Shown: positions 1 to 9,030, numbered from the stretch's first letter. The stretch: 64,000 nt of DNA from Kiritimatiellota bacterium B12222 (GCA_029719485.1 CP120722.1:3224001-3288000), one strand, 5' to 3'. Numbers and translations: made by a program. The notes: generated by a model from the sequence alone, not told the origin.

Positions 1-78
1 CAAGAAAAAACGCTCTTTTTTGATTCAAGTTTCTCGCTTGAGCTTTTGTATGGAAACTCTATCACCTTTACCTAGATT

Positions 79-1077
79 ATGAGCTATACCCTTCCCCACC
101 GAAACCGTCGATTACGCGCCAGTTCACCTAACCGTGGATTACAACGCGAAACCCGCTTACACCCTGATCAATTGATTTACCCTATGTTCCTGTGTACAGG
201 ACAACAGGAGCAACAAAAAATTGATAGTTTACCCGGACAATACCGCTGGTCCATAGACCTTCTTCCCGAAATTTGCGCTGAAAACTTCAAAAAAGGTGTT
301 CGCAGCATCAACCTCTTCGGAAATTCAAGCGAAAAAACACCAACCGGCGAAGGCGCCTTAGACCCCGATGGACTGGTTCCCAGCGCCATTCGCCAGCTCA
401 AACAGCTCCTTCCCGACCTAAATATTCAAACCGATCTCGCCCTCGATCCCTACACCGATCACGGACATGACGGCATTCTCATGAACGGACATGTCGACAA
501 TGACGCCACCGTGGAAATTTTGCAACGCATGGCCCTCATCCACGCCCAAGCCGGCGTCGACTGGGTCGCCCCCTCCGATATGATGGACGGACGCGTGGGT
601 GCGATCCGCCATTTTCTCGATATCAACGGTCATACCAAGGTCTGCATCTTGGCCTACACCGCTAAATACGCCTCCTGTTTTTACGGACCTTTCCGTGGCG
701 CATTGGACACCGCCGCCCTCAGTGGCGGACTCTCTGACAAGAAAACCTACCAAATGGACCCCGCCAACCGTCGCGAAGCCCTCCGCGAAGCCCGTTACGA
801 CATCCAAGAAGCCGCTGATGCCATTATGGTAAAACCCGCCAGCCACTATTTGGACGTGGTCATGGCCCTCAAACAAAATTTCGACCTTCCTGTCGCCGCC
901 TACCAAGTCTCCGGTGAATTTGCCATGATGCATGCCGCCGCCGAAAAAGGATGGATCGACCTGGAAAAAGCCATGGAAGAAAGCTTGCTCTGCATTGCCA
1001 GAGCAGGTGCCGATATGATTCTGACTTACTTTGCGCCACAAATGGCCGAACGACTCCAAAACGGACCCCTCTCATGA
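79..1077 (+). CDS. hemB: Delta-aminolevulinic acid dehydratase (porphobilinogen synthase)
   Basis: Condenses two 5-aminolevulinate molecules to porphobilinogen in the cytoplasm, the first common step of tetrapyrrole (heme, corrin) synthesis. The 332 residues match the family's usual length and cover the whole TIM barrel. The two active-site lysines are visible in TAKYASCFYGPFR (about residue 199) and AIMVKPASHYLD (about residue 252, the Schiff-base lysine). The metal region reads LDPYTDHGHDG, with aspartates where zinc enzymes have a cysteine cluster, so this looks like the Mg-type, non-zinc enzyme. The stop codon overlaps the start of dcd by 4 bp (ATGA), so the two are translationally coupled. 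Family assignment is very secure; the metal preference is inferred from the motif. Confidence 0.97.
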   Translation: MSYTLPHRNRRLRASSPNRGLQRETRLHPDQLIYPMFLCTGQQEQQKIDSLPGQYRWSIDLLPEICAENFKKGVRSINLFGNSSEKTPTGEGALDPDGLVPSAIRQLKQLLPDLNIQTDLALDPYTDHGHDGILMNGHVDNDATVEILQRMALIHAQAGVDWVAPSDMMDGRVGAIRHFLDINGHTKVCILAYTAKYASCFYGPFRGALDTAALSGGLSDKKTYQMDPANRREALREARYDIQEAADAIMVKPASHYLDVVMALKQNFDLPVAAYQVSGEFAMMHAAAEKGWIDLEKAMEESLLCIARAGADMILTYFAPQMAERLQNGPLS

Positions 1078-1655
1078 TTAAAAACGATACCTGGATTACC
1101 CAAGCCGCCCGTGAGGGCATGATCTCTCCCTTTGAATCCACCCTTATTTCCCAAGTGGATGATCAAAAGGTGCTCTCCTATGGACTCAGCAGTTACGGAT
1201 ATGACATTCGCCTCTCTCCTAATGACTTCCGTATCTTCCGCCATATCCCCGGTACCGTCATTGACCCCAAAGACTTTAACCCTGCAAATTTAGAGTCCGT
1301 ACCCCTCCACGAAGATAAAAACGGTAAATACTTTATTCTCCCAGCCCATTCCTACGGATTAGGTGTAGCCCTCGAAGAACTTAAAATTCCAAATTATATC
1401 AGCGTGCTCTGCATTGGTAAAAGCACCTACGCCCGCGTAGGCTGTATCGCCAACCTCACCCCTGCCGAAGCCGGATGGGAAGGCCACCTCACACTCGAGT
1501 TCAGTAACGCCTCTCATGCCGATTGTCGCATTTACGCCAACGAAGGCATCGTGCAGTTACTGTTCTTCGAAGGCGACCCTTGTGAGACCTCCTACGCTCA
1601 TCGCAAAGGAAAATACCAACATCAACAACAAGAAGTGACTCTGCCTCGCGTATAA
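1074..1655 (+). CDS. dcd: dCTP deaminase
   Basis: Deaminates dCTP to dUTP on the route to dTMP. The reading frame is open further upstream (from 951) inside hemB, but the ATG at 1074 gives 193 residues, the usual family length, and sits in an ATGA overlap with the hemB stop. The signature GKSTYARVG and the later GWEGHLTLEFSN contain the conserved substrate-loop arginine and the catalytic glutamate in the TLE triplet. Pairing with hemB looks like co-transcription rather than a shared pathway. The mono- versus bifunctional (dCTP deaminase/dUTPase) form cannot be decided by eye. Confidence 0.95.
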   Translation: MIKNDTWITQAAREGMISPFESTLISQVDDQKVLSYGLSSYGYDIRLSPNDFRIFRHIPGTVIDPKDFNPANLESVPLHEDKNGKYFILPAHSYGLGVALEELKIPNYISVLCIGKSTYARVGCIANLTPAEAGWEGHLTLEFSNASHADCRIYANEGIVQLLFFEGDPCETSYAHRKGKYQHQQQEVTLPRV

Positions 1656-1751
1656 CACGATAAGAATGACGTCGTGATGCATGCGGTCCAATGCCCTTCT
1701 CCGCTCTGGTAGCCCCAAGCTGGTATCCTCACAGTTCACGCCCCCATCCCC

Positions 1752-3494
1752 ATGCCCCAAGACCTCTCCTCCCTTCCTGACCTCCTTTCCCGCACCGCAG
1801 ACCTCCTCCGTCTTTCCGGTGCCAACGATTTTAAAGCCGGCGCCTGGAACAAAGCCGCCGCCATCGTGGAACAGGAGGGCGACGCCCTTCGTCTCCGCGA
1901 CTCGGAAAAAGCCTTGCAGGAACTTCCGGGCATCGGAAAATCATTGGCCAGCGAACTTCATCACTTTTTAAGCACCGGAACCCTCCCCCAATTAGATTGC
2001 CTGGAAAAAACCCTCCCCGCCGAACTCATTTCGTGGTTGGATATTTCAGGACTTGGCCCCAAACGAGCCGCCAAAATTCATAAAACCCTAGAGATCGATT
2101 CCATCGCCGAACTTAAAAATGCACTGGAAGACGGACGGGTCGCGGCCCTACCCGGCTTTGGCAAAAAATCTGCCCATAAAATCCTCAATGCCCTCACCTG
2201 GATGGAAGGAAGTGGTGAACGGTGCTTGCTCGACGAAGCCCAGGGCTTGGCTCAACAAGTGACCGACCTGCTGAGCAACCTGCCAGGACTTATCCGTTTA
2301 GAATGCGCCGGCAGTTTACGCAGAAGCCGCGAAAGCATTGGCGACCTCGACTTCCTCGCCTGCGTCAGCGATCAGGGAGAAGCCTTACACCAAGCCTTCT
2401 GCGAGTGGGAAGACGTGGTCGAAGTTTTGGTCAGAGGAGAAACCAAATCTTCCGTGCGCGTAAAACAAGGACGTCAATTGGATCTTCGCACTGTCAATGA
2501 AACCGCGTTCCCCGCGGCCTTGATCTATTTTACCGGTAGCAAAGAACACAATGTATTTCTCAGGGGACGTGCCCGTGAAAAGGGACTCACCCTCAATGAG
2601 TACGGCCTCTATCCACTGGTCGATGGAGAAGCCGACCGGGAGCACCCCCAGAACGCGCCCAGCGAAGCCGCCCTCTATCAAAAGCTCGACCTCCCTTTCA
2701 CCCCTCCCGAGCTACGTGAAGCGCTCTATCAAAGCTGGGTGGAAGCAGACACAATTCCCGAACTGGTTGAAGCCAACGACCTCCAAGGTGTTCTCCACGC
2801 CCACAGTACCTGGAGCGATGGAAAAAATACCCTTCAGGACATGGCTGAGGCCTGCCTCAACTTGGGCTATCACTATTTAGGCATCACCGATCATTCGCAA
2901 AGCGCATTCTATGCAAACGGCTTAAAACCCCAGGCCGTAGAAGCCCAATGGAAAGAAATCGATGAACTTAACCAGCGCTTTAAAGACGAAGGCAAAGACT
3001 TCATCATTTTAAAAGGCATTGAAAGCGATATTCGTGCCGACGGCAACTTGGACTATGAGGACGACCTCCTCTCCGGTTTTGATTTTGTGATCGCCAGTAT
3101 CCACGGACAGATGGATATGGAAGCGGAAGCCATGCAAGCGCGCATGGAAAAAGCCATCCGCCATCCGGCCTGTTCCATTGTGGGACATCCCACCGCTCGT
3201 TTGTTATTACAACGCCCCGGTGTCAAACTGGACATGGAGGCCATCATTCGTTTGGCCGCCACCCAATCCGTCGCGATCGAAATCAATGCCGCCCCCCCAC
3301 GCCTGGAACTGGATTGGCGCTGGGGCAAACTCGCAAAAGAAGTTGGACTGCAAACGGCCATCTGTCCAGATGCACATGCTGTGAACCAATTGACCCGGAT
3401 GACACAATACGGTGTTCCCATGGCCCGTAAAGCTGCATTCGATGCCTCTCGTATTCTGAACTGCCAAGCAGCACAAAACCTGTTTATAAAATAA
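1752..3494 (+). CDS. polX: Family X DNA polymerase with PHP domain (PolX)
   Basis: Bacterial PolX fills short gaps in base-excision repair and uses a C-terminal PHP domain as a metal-dependent 3'-5' exonuclease and phosphatase. The 580 residues match the family. In order: N-terminal 8-kDa helix-hairpin-helix region (about 1-100, with ELPGIGKSLASEL), a second HhH (ALPGFGKKSAHKI), the nucleotidyltransferase palm (about 170-320, GSLRRSRESIGDLDF with the paired metal aspartates), and PHP (about 345-575), starting LHAHSTWSDG with the first metal histidines and ending with CPDAHAVNQL. The ATG at 1752 has no clear Shine-Dalgarno but gives the expected N-terminus. The 96-bp gap after dcd leaves open whether it belongs to the same operon. 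Confidence 0.95.
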   Translation: MPQDLSSLPDLLSRTADLLRLSGANDFKAGAWNKAAAIVEQEGDALRLRDSEKALQELPGIGKSLASELHHFLSTGTLPQLDCLEKTLPAELISWLDISGLGPKRAAKIHKTLEIDSIAELKNALEDGRVAALPGFGKKSAHKILNALTWMEGSGERCLLDEAQGLAQQVTDLLSNLPGLIRLECAGSLRRSRESIGDLDFLACVSDQGEALHQAFCEWEDVVEVLVRGETKSSVRVKQGRQLDLRTVNETAFPAALIYFTGSKEHNVFLRGRAREKGLTLNEYGLYPLVDGEADREHPQNAPSEAALYQKLDLPFTPPELREALYQSWVEADTIPELVEANDLQGVLHAHSTWSDGKNTLQDMAEACLNLGYHYLGITDHSQSAFYANGLKPQAVEAQWKEIDELNQRFKDEGKDFIILKGIESDIRADGNLDYEDDLLSGFDFVIASIHGQMDMEAEAMQARMEKAIRHPACSIVGHPTARLLLQRPGVKLDMEAIIRLAATQSVAIEINAAPPRLELDWRWGKLAKEVGLQTAICPDAHAVNQLTRMTQYGVPMARKAAFDASRILNCQAAQNLFIK

Positions 3495-3561
3495 GAGCCC
3501 CAACAAAACGAAACCCTCGTCTTCACTACCCCGCCTCCCTCCACGCAAGCGGGACAAAAAA

Positions 3562-3588
3562 AAAGCACTCTCAAAATGAGAGTGCTTT
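3562..3588 (-). terminator. Rho-independent terminator of the lipoprotein gene
   Basis: Perfect 12-bp stem (3562-3573 with 3577-3588) and a 3-nt loop. On the plus strand it is preceded by an A-run from 3556, which is a U-run for minus-strand transcription, so it ends the minus-strand gene that stops at 3609. It lies between convergent genes and may also block read-through from polX. Confidence 0.9.
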
Positions 3589-3608
3589 GGGGCTTAGATG
3601 ATCAAAGC

Positions 3609-4313
3609 TCAGTTTGAAGTAACAATGTTACCTTGAGCGGGAGGACCATATGCACTTACGTTGCTGGTAAGACCAGCTTCTTCTGACCATGTTCCTTGCA
3701 ACTGCAATTGAGAAGTAGGACCAGAGAAAGAGTAGGTATTCGTCGTAGTCGTAGTTGAGCTAGAGCTGTTACTCGTACTGTTGCTGTCACCTGTTCCAGT
3801 GTCAGGAGCTGCCGGTGGAATGACTGAATCTGTGCCAGAGTCACTATCCTTGGTACTCGTGGACGTTGAGGTTACTGCGTTAATATCAGTCACCGCAACC
3901 AAGGTGAGAACACCTGTGAAGTTGATGTTGCGCGCAGCCACGCCATCTTTACCAGACCAAGAAATTTGATAGGTAGAAACCGTAGCACCACTTTGAACGG
4001 TACCACTGGACAAGTTACCCGCAAACAGAGGGGCACCAATACTACCTACATAAGTCGACCCTTGATTGTCGATAACATCCACACGGTTACCAGACTGTTG
4101 GATGGTGAAAGAGGTGATGTTCCCGTTAGAGGTTTGAGCAACCGCACGACCCCCATTTACATTTCCACTGTAGAAACCAGAAATATTCACGCTCGAACTG
4201 CCCCCACTAGTGTTAAAATTTTCCTGGGATCCACTGGACCAGTCACAGGCGGTGAGCATAAAAATTCCGGCCAAGGTGGCTACGGGTAAAATCGAACGGT
4301 ATAGACGCTTCAT
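3609..4313 (-). CDS. Secreted lipoprotein, function unknown
   Basis: A 234-residue lipoprotein: basic N-terminus, hydrophobic segment and lipobox LTAC at residues 20-23, followed by Asp-Trp. The mature part begins with a Ser/Gly-rich stretch, then about 110 residues of likely beta-structure (ISGFYSGNVNGGRAV onward). Next is a low-complexity Ser/Thr/Asp-rich linker (about 150-190) and a short C-terminal beta segment (TYSFSGPTSQLQLQGTW). The linker suggests an extended stalk between two small domains. A good Shine-Dalgarno (AGGAG) precedes the ATG and a terminator follows the stop, so it is a single-gene unit. I do not recognise the family. Asp after the lipidated Cys would favour inner-membrane retention under the E. 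coli rule, which may not hold here. Confidence 0.75.
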   Translation of the reverse strand: MKRLYRSILPVATLAGIFMLTACDWSSGSQENFNTSGGSSSVNISGFYSGNVNGGRAVAQTSNGNITSFTIQQSGNRVDVIDNQGSTYVGSIGAPLFAGNLSSGTVQSGATVSTYQISWSGKDGVAARNINFTGVLTLVAVTDINAVTSTSTSTKDSDSGTDSVIPPAAPDTGTGDSNSTSNSSSSTTTTTNTYSFSGPTSQLQLQGTWSEEAGLTSNVSAYGPPAQGNIVTSN

Positions 4314-4413
4314 TCAAATCTCCTGGGGTGATTAAATCTGAGTTAGGACTTATTCCAAAGTTTGAGTGGGTTGGTCAAACAAAATCGGAACATTTCAGTA
4401 AAAAAATTAGCAC

Positions 4414-6459
4414 TTAACATCCTTCATCCTCGCCATCAATGATCCAAGGACATTCGGGTACAGCCTTCACAAACCATCGGCCATACCACTTACTTTTAAT
4501 ACGAGGATCTAATATTACAATCCGTCCTTGATCATTTTCGCTTCGAATCAGACGACCAATACCTTGCTTGAATTTCAGCACAGCGTCAGGAAGGGAGTAA
4601 TCTTTGAACGAATTACCCCCTTTTTGCTTAATTTCTTCCATCCGTGCTTCAACCAAGGGGTGATCCGGCACCGCAAAGGGTAATCGCGTAATCATCACCG
4701 ACCGCAACGCATCTCCCGGCACATCCACACCCGTCCAAAAACTACTCACCCCAAAAAGCACCGATCGATTGCCTTGCTTGAAGCGATGAAGTAACTGAGA
4801 GCGTGATTCACCGCGCCCTTGCACGCACAAGGGATATCCATCTGCAAATAAATCTTTTTCAATCCGTTTGAGCACTTCTTGCATCATGGCCACTGACGTA
4901 AACAACACAAAAGCGCCTCCCCGGGTCTGATGCACATGGATCAAAATTTGTTCGGACAACGCATCCGGGAAGCCGGGTTGGTTAGGCTCAGGAAGTCCCT
5001 GCGGCACAAACACACGCATTTGACGCGCATAATGAAAAGGACTGCCCACCTGTAACTCCCGCGCCATTTCAGCCCCTACCCGCTGACGAAAATACGTCAT
5101 CCCTCCCCCCACAGACAAGGTTGCACTGGTCATCACCACACTATGCAATCGGTCGAACAGCAGTTCACGCAAAATGGATCCCACATGAACCGGTGAGCCA
5201 CATAAGGTCAGACGTTTTTTAGCCCCTCTGGAATCCTCTTCCACCCAGTACACATAATCAGCCTGGCGCAGCTCTAAAAAGCTACACAAGCTGGTCACCA
5301 ATTCTCCTGCACGTCGACGTGCCAATGCCACCTCATTCCGCAGTTCGGCATTCTCCACCTCTACTTCAACTTCTTTGAGCTGCTCACACAAACGCATCAA
5401 CATTTGAGGCAAAGGTGTTTGTAGATCCAAAGGTTCTCTCACCCGTACGCAGGAGCGACCATCCGCATGCTGAAAGGTCCAGGCCTGCAGTTGATCAAAA
5501 AGTCGATCGACATGACGCTGCACTTGAGAAACCTCATGGGCCAAGGTCCCCTTCTTTAAAATACTCAACAAGCCTTTCTTAGAATCAGCATGATACAAAC
5601 TTCGTGTCCACCGCACAAAACTCCACGGCGTCAACCGAATGCCCAAAGCTTGCCCCGCAGCCTCTTCCATTTGATGCGCCTCATCCAGAATCACTACATC
5701 AAATTCAGGTAGCAATCCATTGCCTCCCGTCCCCCGCATCGCCAAATCAGAAAAAAACAACGCGTGATTCACAATTAGTAAATCCGCTTCCTGCATACGC
5801 GCACGGGCTTTGGTCAGAAAACAATTTTGATGTTCCCGCTGAGAAGGATACACGCAGGTCCCCTCCTCGGCACACACCTGCGACCACACTTCCATCGGCG
5901 GTTCTTCTGGCAGAGACTGACGCGAACCATCCTCCGTATGATTGGCCCATTCCGCCAGACGTTCAAGCCATTGCTGATGTTCGGGTCGAAACAGATCGCC
6001 CCCCATCCGACGGGCCAATTGCAATCGACGGTGACACAAATAATTACTACGCCCTTTTACCAACACCGCCTTCACCTCACGTCCCAAAGCTTTCGCCAAA
6101 CGAGGAACGTCCGAATTCAAAAGCTGCTCCTGCAAACTGATGGTATAGGTACTCACCACCACCTTTTGTCCCGTACTCAATGCGGCCAACAAAGCAGGCG
6201 CCAAATATGCAAAAGATTTCCCAACCCCCGTCCCCGCCTCCGCGACCAAATGATTTCCCGCATGGAGGGTTTTGGAAATTTCGGCGGCCATCTCCAGTTG
6301 CTGAGAACGCGCCTCATACCCCAACCCCTCAGAGGCAAACACATCCGACATCGCCCCCCCGGGTCCTAACAAGTCACGTACTTGCTGCGATGCATCTGGA
6401 TAAAAAGGAGCGACATCCGCATCGGGTACATCTTCGTCAGGCAGAAATGGAGCAATCAT
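4414..6459 (-). CDS. DinG/YoaA-type (XPD family) Fe-S DNA helicase
   Basis: A superfamily 2 helicase of the DinG/XPD group, 5'-3' helicases that act on replication and repair intermediates. Walker A is EAGTGVGKSFAYL near the N-terminus and the DEAH box is VVILDEAHQMEE. Between them lie cysteines (YLCHRR, CAEEGTC, QNCF) that fit the 4Fe-4S cluster of the family. The C-terminal helicase domain has SSFWTGVDVPGD and ends in GIGRLIRSENDQGRIVILDPR, as in DinG. The frame is open to a GTG at 6495, but that extension encodes a short run of hydrophobic residues and neither start has a convincing ribosome site, so I chose the ATG at 6459. Whether it is DinG or YoaA by orthology cannot be settled here. 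Confidence 0.9.
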   Translation of the reverse strand: MIAPFLPDEDVPDADVAPFYPDASQQVRDLLGPGGAMSDVFASEGLGYEARSQQLEMAAEISKTLHAGNHLVAEAGTGVGKSFAYLAPALLAALSTGQKVVVSTYTISLQEQLLNSDVPRLAKALGREVKAVLVKGRSNYLCHRRLQLARRMGGDLFRPEHQQWLERLAEWANHTEDGSRQSLPEEPPMEVWSQVCAEEGTCVYPSQREHQNCFLTKARARMQEADLLIVNHALFFSDLAMRGTGGNGLLPEFDVVILDEAHQMEEAAGQALGIRLTPWSFVRWTRSLYHADSKKGLLSILKKGTLAHEVSQVQRHVDRLFDQLQAWTFQHADGRSCVRVREPLDLQTPLPQMLMRLCEQLKEVEVEVENAELRNEVALARRRAGELVTSLCSFLELRQADYVYWVEEDSRGAKKRLTLCGSPVHVGSILRELLFDRLHSVVMTSATLSVGGGMTYFRQRVGAEMARELQVGSPFHYARQMRVFVPQGLPEPNQPGFPDALSEQILIHVHQTRGGAFVLFTSVAMMQEVLKRIEKDLFADGYPLCVQGRGESRSQLLHRFKQGNRSVLFGVSSFWTGVDVPGDALRSVMITRLPFAVPDHPLVEARMEEIKQKGGNSFKDYSLPDAVLKFKQGIGRLIRSENDQGRIVILDPRIKSKWYGRWFVKAVPECPWIIDGEDEGC

Positions 6460-6578
6460 AAAAAAGAAAAGGGTAAGACTCGCAACTGGAAACACCCTTT
6501 AAATCATGTCCCTTGCTCACAAGCAAGATCATGCGCGCCAGATTTACCCTCCGGCCCACCACAACCTAAAAAAACGAA

Positions 6579-6596
6579 GCCCCGTAAATACGGAGC
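6579..6596 (-). terminator. Probable terminator after the sigma/anti-sigma operon
   Basis: A short hairpin, CCGTA (6582-6586) with TACGG (6589-6593), extended by a GC pair across one mismatch. On the minus strand it is followed by TTCG and a U-run (A-run at 6568-6574 on the plus strand). It sits just after the stop of the minus-strand gene ending at 6602. The small loop means the inner pairs are likely open. Confidence 0.5.
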
Positions 6597-6601
6597 GGAA
6601 C

Positions 6602-7201
6602 TTAGGGTCGTGGAAATAAACTATAAGAAACAGGCAACATGTTTGCACTTTGATTAAAGTCAGTCGTCTCTAATCCTAATTCCAAAATGGAGGCTTCCAG
6701 TTGACTCGACAACTCAGGACTTAAATACTCCCCATCCGTATAGGCCTCTTGAGGAAGCATCATGGGGGCAAAGGGATCATTCCCCACATAAACAGGTCTT
6801 TCAAACGACAACTCTACCGGCTCACGTTCAGCAATACCTTCGTGAATATCAGAACCTTGAATGGGATTATCCATCATTTCCCGATGTGTAAACACACTCA
6901 AACCCAGCATCACCACCACCACAGCCACCATGCGTGCCCAGTCGGGTAACCCTTCCAGCATCGGTTCGCGTCGGAGATGTTCCCCATTTTGAATACGTAC
7001 ACTTACGCGATGCAATACCCGTCCTTCCATCGCCTCATCGGGTGTCTCGTACGTTTTCAGCTTGAGCAGTGAAGCCATGCGAGCTTGCGCCTCAAAGCTC
7101 TCACGCAATGCAGAGTCTTTTTCCAACAGCGCACGTGCCTCCTCTGGCAATGCGTCTACGGGAGTGCCGGCATAAGTATAAAGCAGTTGTTTTTTATTCA
7201 T
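6602..7201 (-). CDS. Putative membrane anti-sigma factor
   Basis: A 199-residue protein with a soluble N-terminal part (1-87), one transmembrane segment (about 88-105, rich in Val/Met/Leu) and an acidic extracytoplasmic tail. It overlaps the end of the ECF sigma gene by 4 bp (ATGA), the standard arrangement of a sigma factor and its regulator. The N-terminal region is helical and charged (EEARALLEKDSALRESFEAQ), as in zinc-free anti-sigma domains; no HxxxCxxC zinc motif is present. Sequence similarity to a named family is not obvious, so the role rests on gene position and topology. Confidence 0.65.
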   Translation of the reverse strand: MNKKQLLYTYAGTPVDALPEEARALLEKDSALRESFEAQARMASLLKLKTYETPDEAMEGRVLHRVSVRIQNGEHLRREPMLEGLPDWARMVAVVVVMLGLSVFTHREMMDNPIQGSDIHEGIAEREPVELSFERPVYVGNDPFAPMMLPQEAYTDGEYLSPELSSQLEASILELGLETTDFNQSANMLPVSYSLFPRP

Positions 7202-7803
7202 GATACGGATGAGATGTCTGAGAGTTGTGCCTGTAATTGCTTCCTTGCATAAAAGAGTCTCGACCGGACCGTACCGGAAGAAACGCCAATGATTTCCCCA
7301 ATTTCGTGATGAGGCAATCCTTGTATGTCGTGTAAAACCACAACCATTCTGTGTTTCTCTGACAGCGTTTGTAAGGCCGCGTTCAATTTTTTTTGCAATT
7401 CTTTTAATCCCAAACTGCGGTCTGGCGATTCCTGGCTCGAAAGCTGCACCAATGCGGGATCCCGTTCGATCCCCATATCGATATCATCCAAGCTCAGTCC
7501 CCGCCGACGTTTTCGCTTTTTGACATAGTTAATCGCGGTGTTCACCCCAATCCGGTAAATCCAGGTATAAAAAGAAGAATTTCCCTTAAATTTGGGCAGA
7601 GCCTTATACGCCTTCAAAAAAACATCCTGTAACAAATCTTCAGCATCCTCTTTGTTGCTGGTCATATTATACAACAACGCATAAATCCGACTTTGATATT
7701 TGGCCATAAGGTAATCGAAAGCTGCCAAATCTCCCTGCCGTGCCTTTTGTAACCATTGTTCATCGGAAACTTCTTCCACGCTCTCTGTGGAATCTTCACT
7801 CAT
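7198..7803 (-). CDS. ECF-type RNA polymerase sigma factor
   Basis: A 201-residue sigma-70 factor of the extracytoplasmic-function class. Region 2 (about 22-95) holds YNMTSNKEDAEDLLQDVFLKAY, the core-binding and -10 melting helices, and FYTWIYRIGVNTAINYVKKRKRR. Region 4 (about 135-190) has LHDIQGLPHHEIGEIIGVSSG followed by a recognition helix TVRSRLFYARKQL. It overlaps the upstream LAB_N gene and the downstream anti-sigma candidate by 4 bp each, so all three are co-translated. No -35 with the AAC core typical of self-activated ECF promoters was confirmed upstream. The signal it answers is unknown; the membrane partner suggests envelope sensing. Confidence 0.95.
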   Translation of the reverse strand: MSEDSTESVEEVSDEQWLQKARQGDLAAFDYLMAKYQSRIYALLYNMTSNKEDAEDLLQDVFLKAYKALPKFKGNSSFYTWIYRIGVNTAINYVKKRKRRRGLSLDDIDMGIERDPALVQLSSQESPDRSLGLKELQKKLNAALQTLSEKHRMVVVLHDIQGLPHHEIGEIIGVSSGTVRSRLFYARKQLQAQLSDISSVS

Positions 7804-8117
7804 AACTGCTCACCCTGTTGCTTCTTTCGATGCGAAAGCTCCAACCATAAATTATAGACCGCCACCACAGGCGGAAATAAATTCGCCAAAATCCCCACCG
7901 AATCATTTTTGCCAAACACAAAATAAGTAAATAACATAAAACTTCCAAACAAACTCATAATCCAATAAACTATAGGAAGTACGGGACGACCCGCCTTCTT
8001 TGAATAATGCATCTGCACAAACCATCTTCCGGTAAACATGAATGTTCCCGCATACCCCCAGATTTTCCACCATGTGAGGACTAAAGATTGATCTAAAAAC
8101 GGCAAAGGAATATCCAT
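7800..8117 (-). CDS. Small membrane protein with lipid-A-disaccharide synthase N-terminal-like (LAB_N) domain
   Basis: A 105-residue protein with three hydrophobic helices and the motif WKIWGYAGTFMFTGRWFVQMHYSKKAGR, typical of the LAB_N domain found at the N-terminus of some LpxB-related proteins and as stand-alone proteins. Such small proteins often sit beside lipid A or glycosyltransferase genes; here the partner is an ECF sigma operon, which it heads with a 4-bp overlap. A role in envelope lipid handling or in the same envelope stress response is inference. The longest open frame was used; the ATG gives a sensible short N-terminus before helix one. Confidence 0.75.
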   Translation of the reverse strand: MDIPLPFLDQSLVLTWWKIWGYAGTFMFTGRWFVQMHYSKKAGRPVLPIVYWIMSLFGSFMLFTYFVFGKNDSVGILANLFPPVVAVYNLWLELSHRKKQQGEQL

Positions 8118-8270
8118 ATAATGCTACGATAAGTGAGTTTAAAAGAGAACGAAGTGCTCAAAGCCCGCTTATACTGGTTTTTCATATAATCGCAAACATG
8201 GAATCAAACTTAGGTTCTTGAGATTTTTGCTTGATTTATATTTTCCATCGATCATCTAAACAGAGCCCTT

Positions 8271-8288
8271 TAAGGGACTATAAGGGAC
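8271..8288 (+). promoter_or_regulatory. Direct repeat with 10-bp period upstream of the EIIA operon
   Basis: The 8-bp sequence TAAGGGAC occurs at 8271-8278 and again at 8281-8288, exactly one helical turn apart and 25 bp before the start codon at 8313. This spacing is typical of a site bound by two copies of a regulator on one DNA face. The downstream gene begins with a DNA-binding domain, so self-regulation is possible but unproven. Confidence 0.35.
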
Positions 8289-8312
8289 AAATCTTAACTG
8301 TATGGTACCATT

Positions 8313-9026
8313 ATGACACAAACTGCTCAAGAAATCATGACTCTGACCGAATTGGCCAACTACTTAAAGGTAGCTGAGAAAACCGTGGTCCGTATGGCCC
8401 GTGACGGCAAAATCCCCGGCACCAAAGTGGCCAGTCAATGGCGCTTTATGCGCAGTATGGTGGATCAATGGTTGGAAAACCGCATGCAACCCGTCACCCC
8501 AACCAATTTATTTGAATTGTTGAAAATGGCGCCGGAAGTTGTGCCGGTGTCTCGTTTGGTGGCTCCTGAATTGATGTTATTCGACATCAAACCCGGATCG
8601 GTTACCGAAGTCCTCGAGCAACTCAGCGCCCCATTGCAGGATCACAACCTCGTGGAAGATAGCCACGCTTACCTGCAAATGTTGATTGATCGCGAAAACT
8701 TACACTCTACCGCCATCGCCCCACATGTCGCCATTCCCCATGCACGTAGCCCTGCAAATGCCAAACTGAAAAGCAGCGCATTGGTCGTCGGCATTTGCCC
8801 AGAAGGCACCGACTTTGGCGCTACCGACAATCAAAAAACCAACGTCTTCATCCTCATTTGCTCTGAAGACGATATGGTGCATTTACGGTTATTGGCCAAA
8901 ATTTCTAAACTGCTCTCAAAACCCAAAGTGATTGAGAGACTCATCGAATGTCGAAACAGTGAACAGGTGATCGCCTTACTTGCCGAAACGGAATGGAAGT
9001 TGGCCCTCAAACAAGCGGAGGCCTGA
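8313..9026 (+). CDS. PTS EIIA (fructose/nitrogen type) with N-terminal excisionase-like DNA-binding domain
   Basis: A 237-residue two-domain protein. Residues 8-58 form an excisionase/MerR-like winged helix (MTLTELANYLKVAEKTVVRM, then GKIPGTKVASQWRF and MVDQWL). Residues about 85-232 are a PTS EIIA type 2 domain with the phosphorylated histidine in HVAIPHARSP. No sugar-specific IIB or IIC gene is nearby, so this is a regulatory EIIA like PtsN rather than part of a sugar transporter. It is followed by a second EIIA gene 4 bp later and then an antiporter, suggesting that phosphorylation state is read out on ion transport, on transcription, or both. The target DNA is unknown. Confidence 0.88.
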   Translation: MTQTAQEIMTLTELANYLKVAEKTVVRMARDGKIPGTKVASQWRFMRSMVDQWLENRMQPVTPTNLFELLKMAPEVVPVSRLVAPELMLFDIKPGSVTEVLEQLSAPLQDHNLVEDSHAYLQMLIDRENLHSTAIAPHVAIPHARSPANAKLKSSALVVGICPEGTDFGATDNQKTNVFILICSEDDMVHLRLLAKISKLLSKPKVIERLIECRNSEQVIALLAETEWKLALKQAEA

Positions 9027-9030
9027 AACC

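Noticed and set aside
418..1059. Long minus-strand open frame antisense to hemB
   Set aside because: It is a shadow of a strongly coding plus-strand gene, with no domain or ribosome site.
5604..6369. Plus-strand open frames opposite the helicase gene
   Set aside because: Compositionally odd (Pro/His-rich) and fully explained as antisense of the helicase coding sequence.
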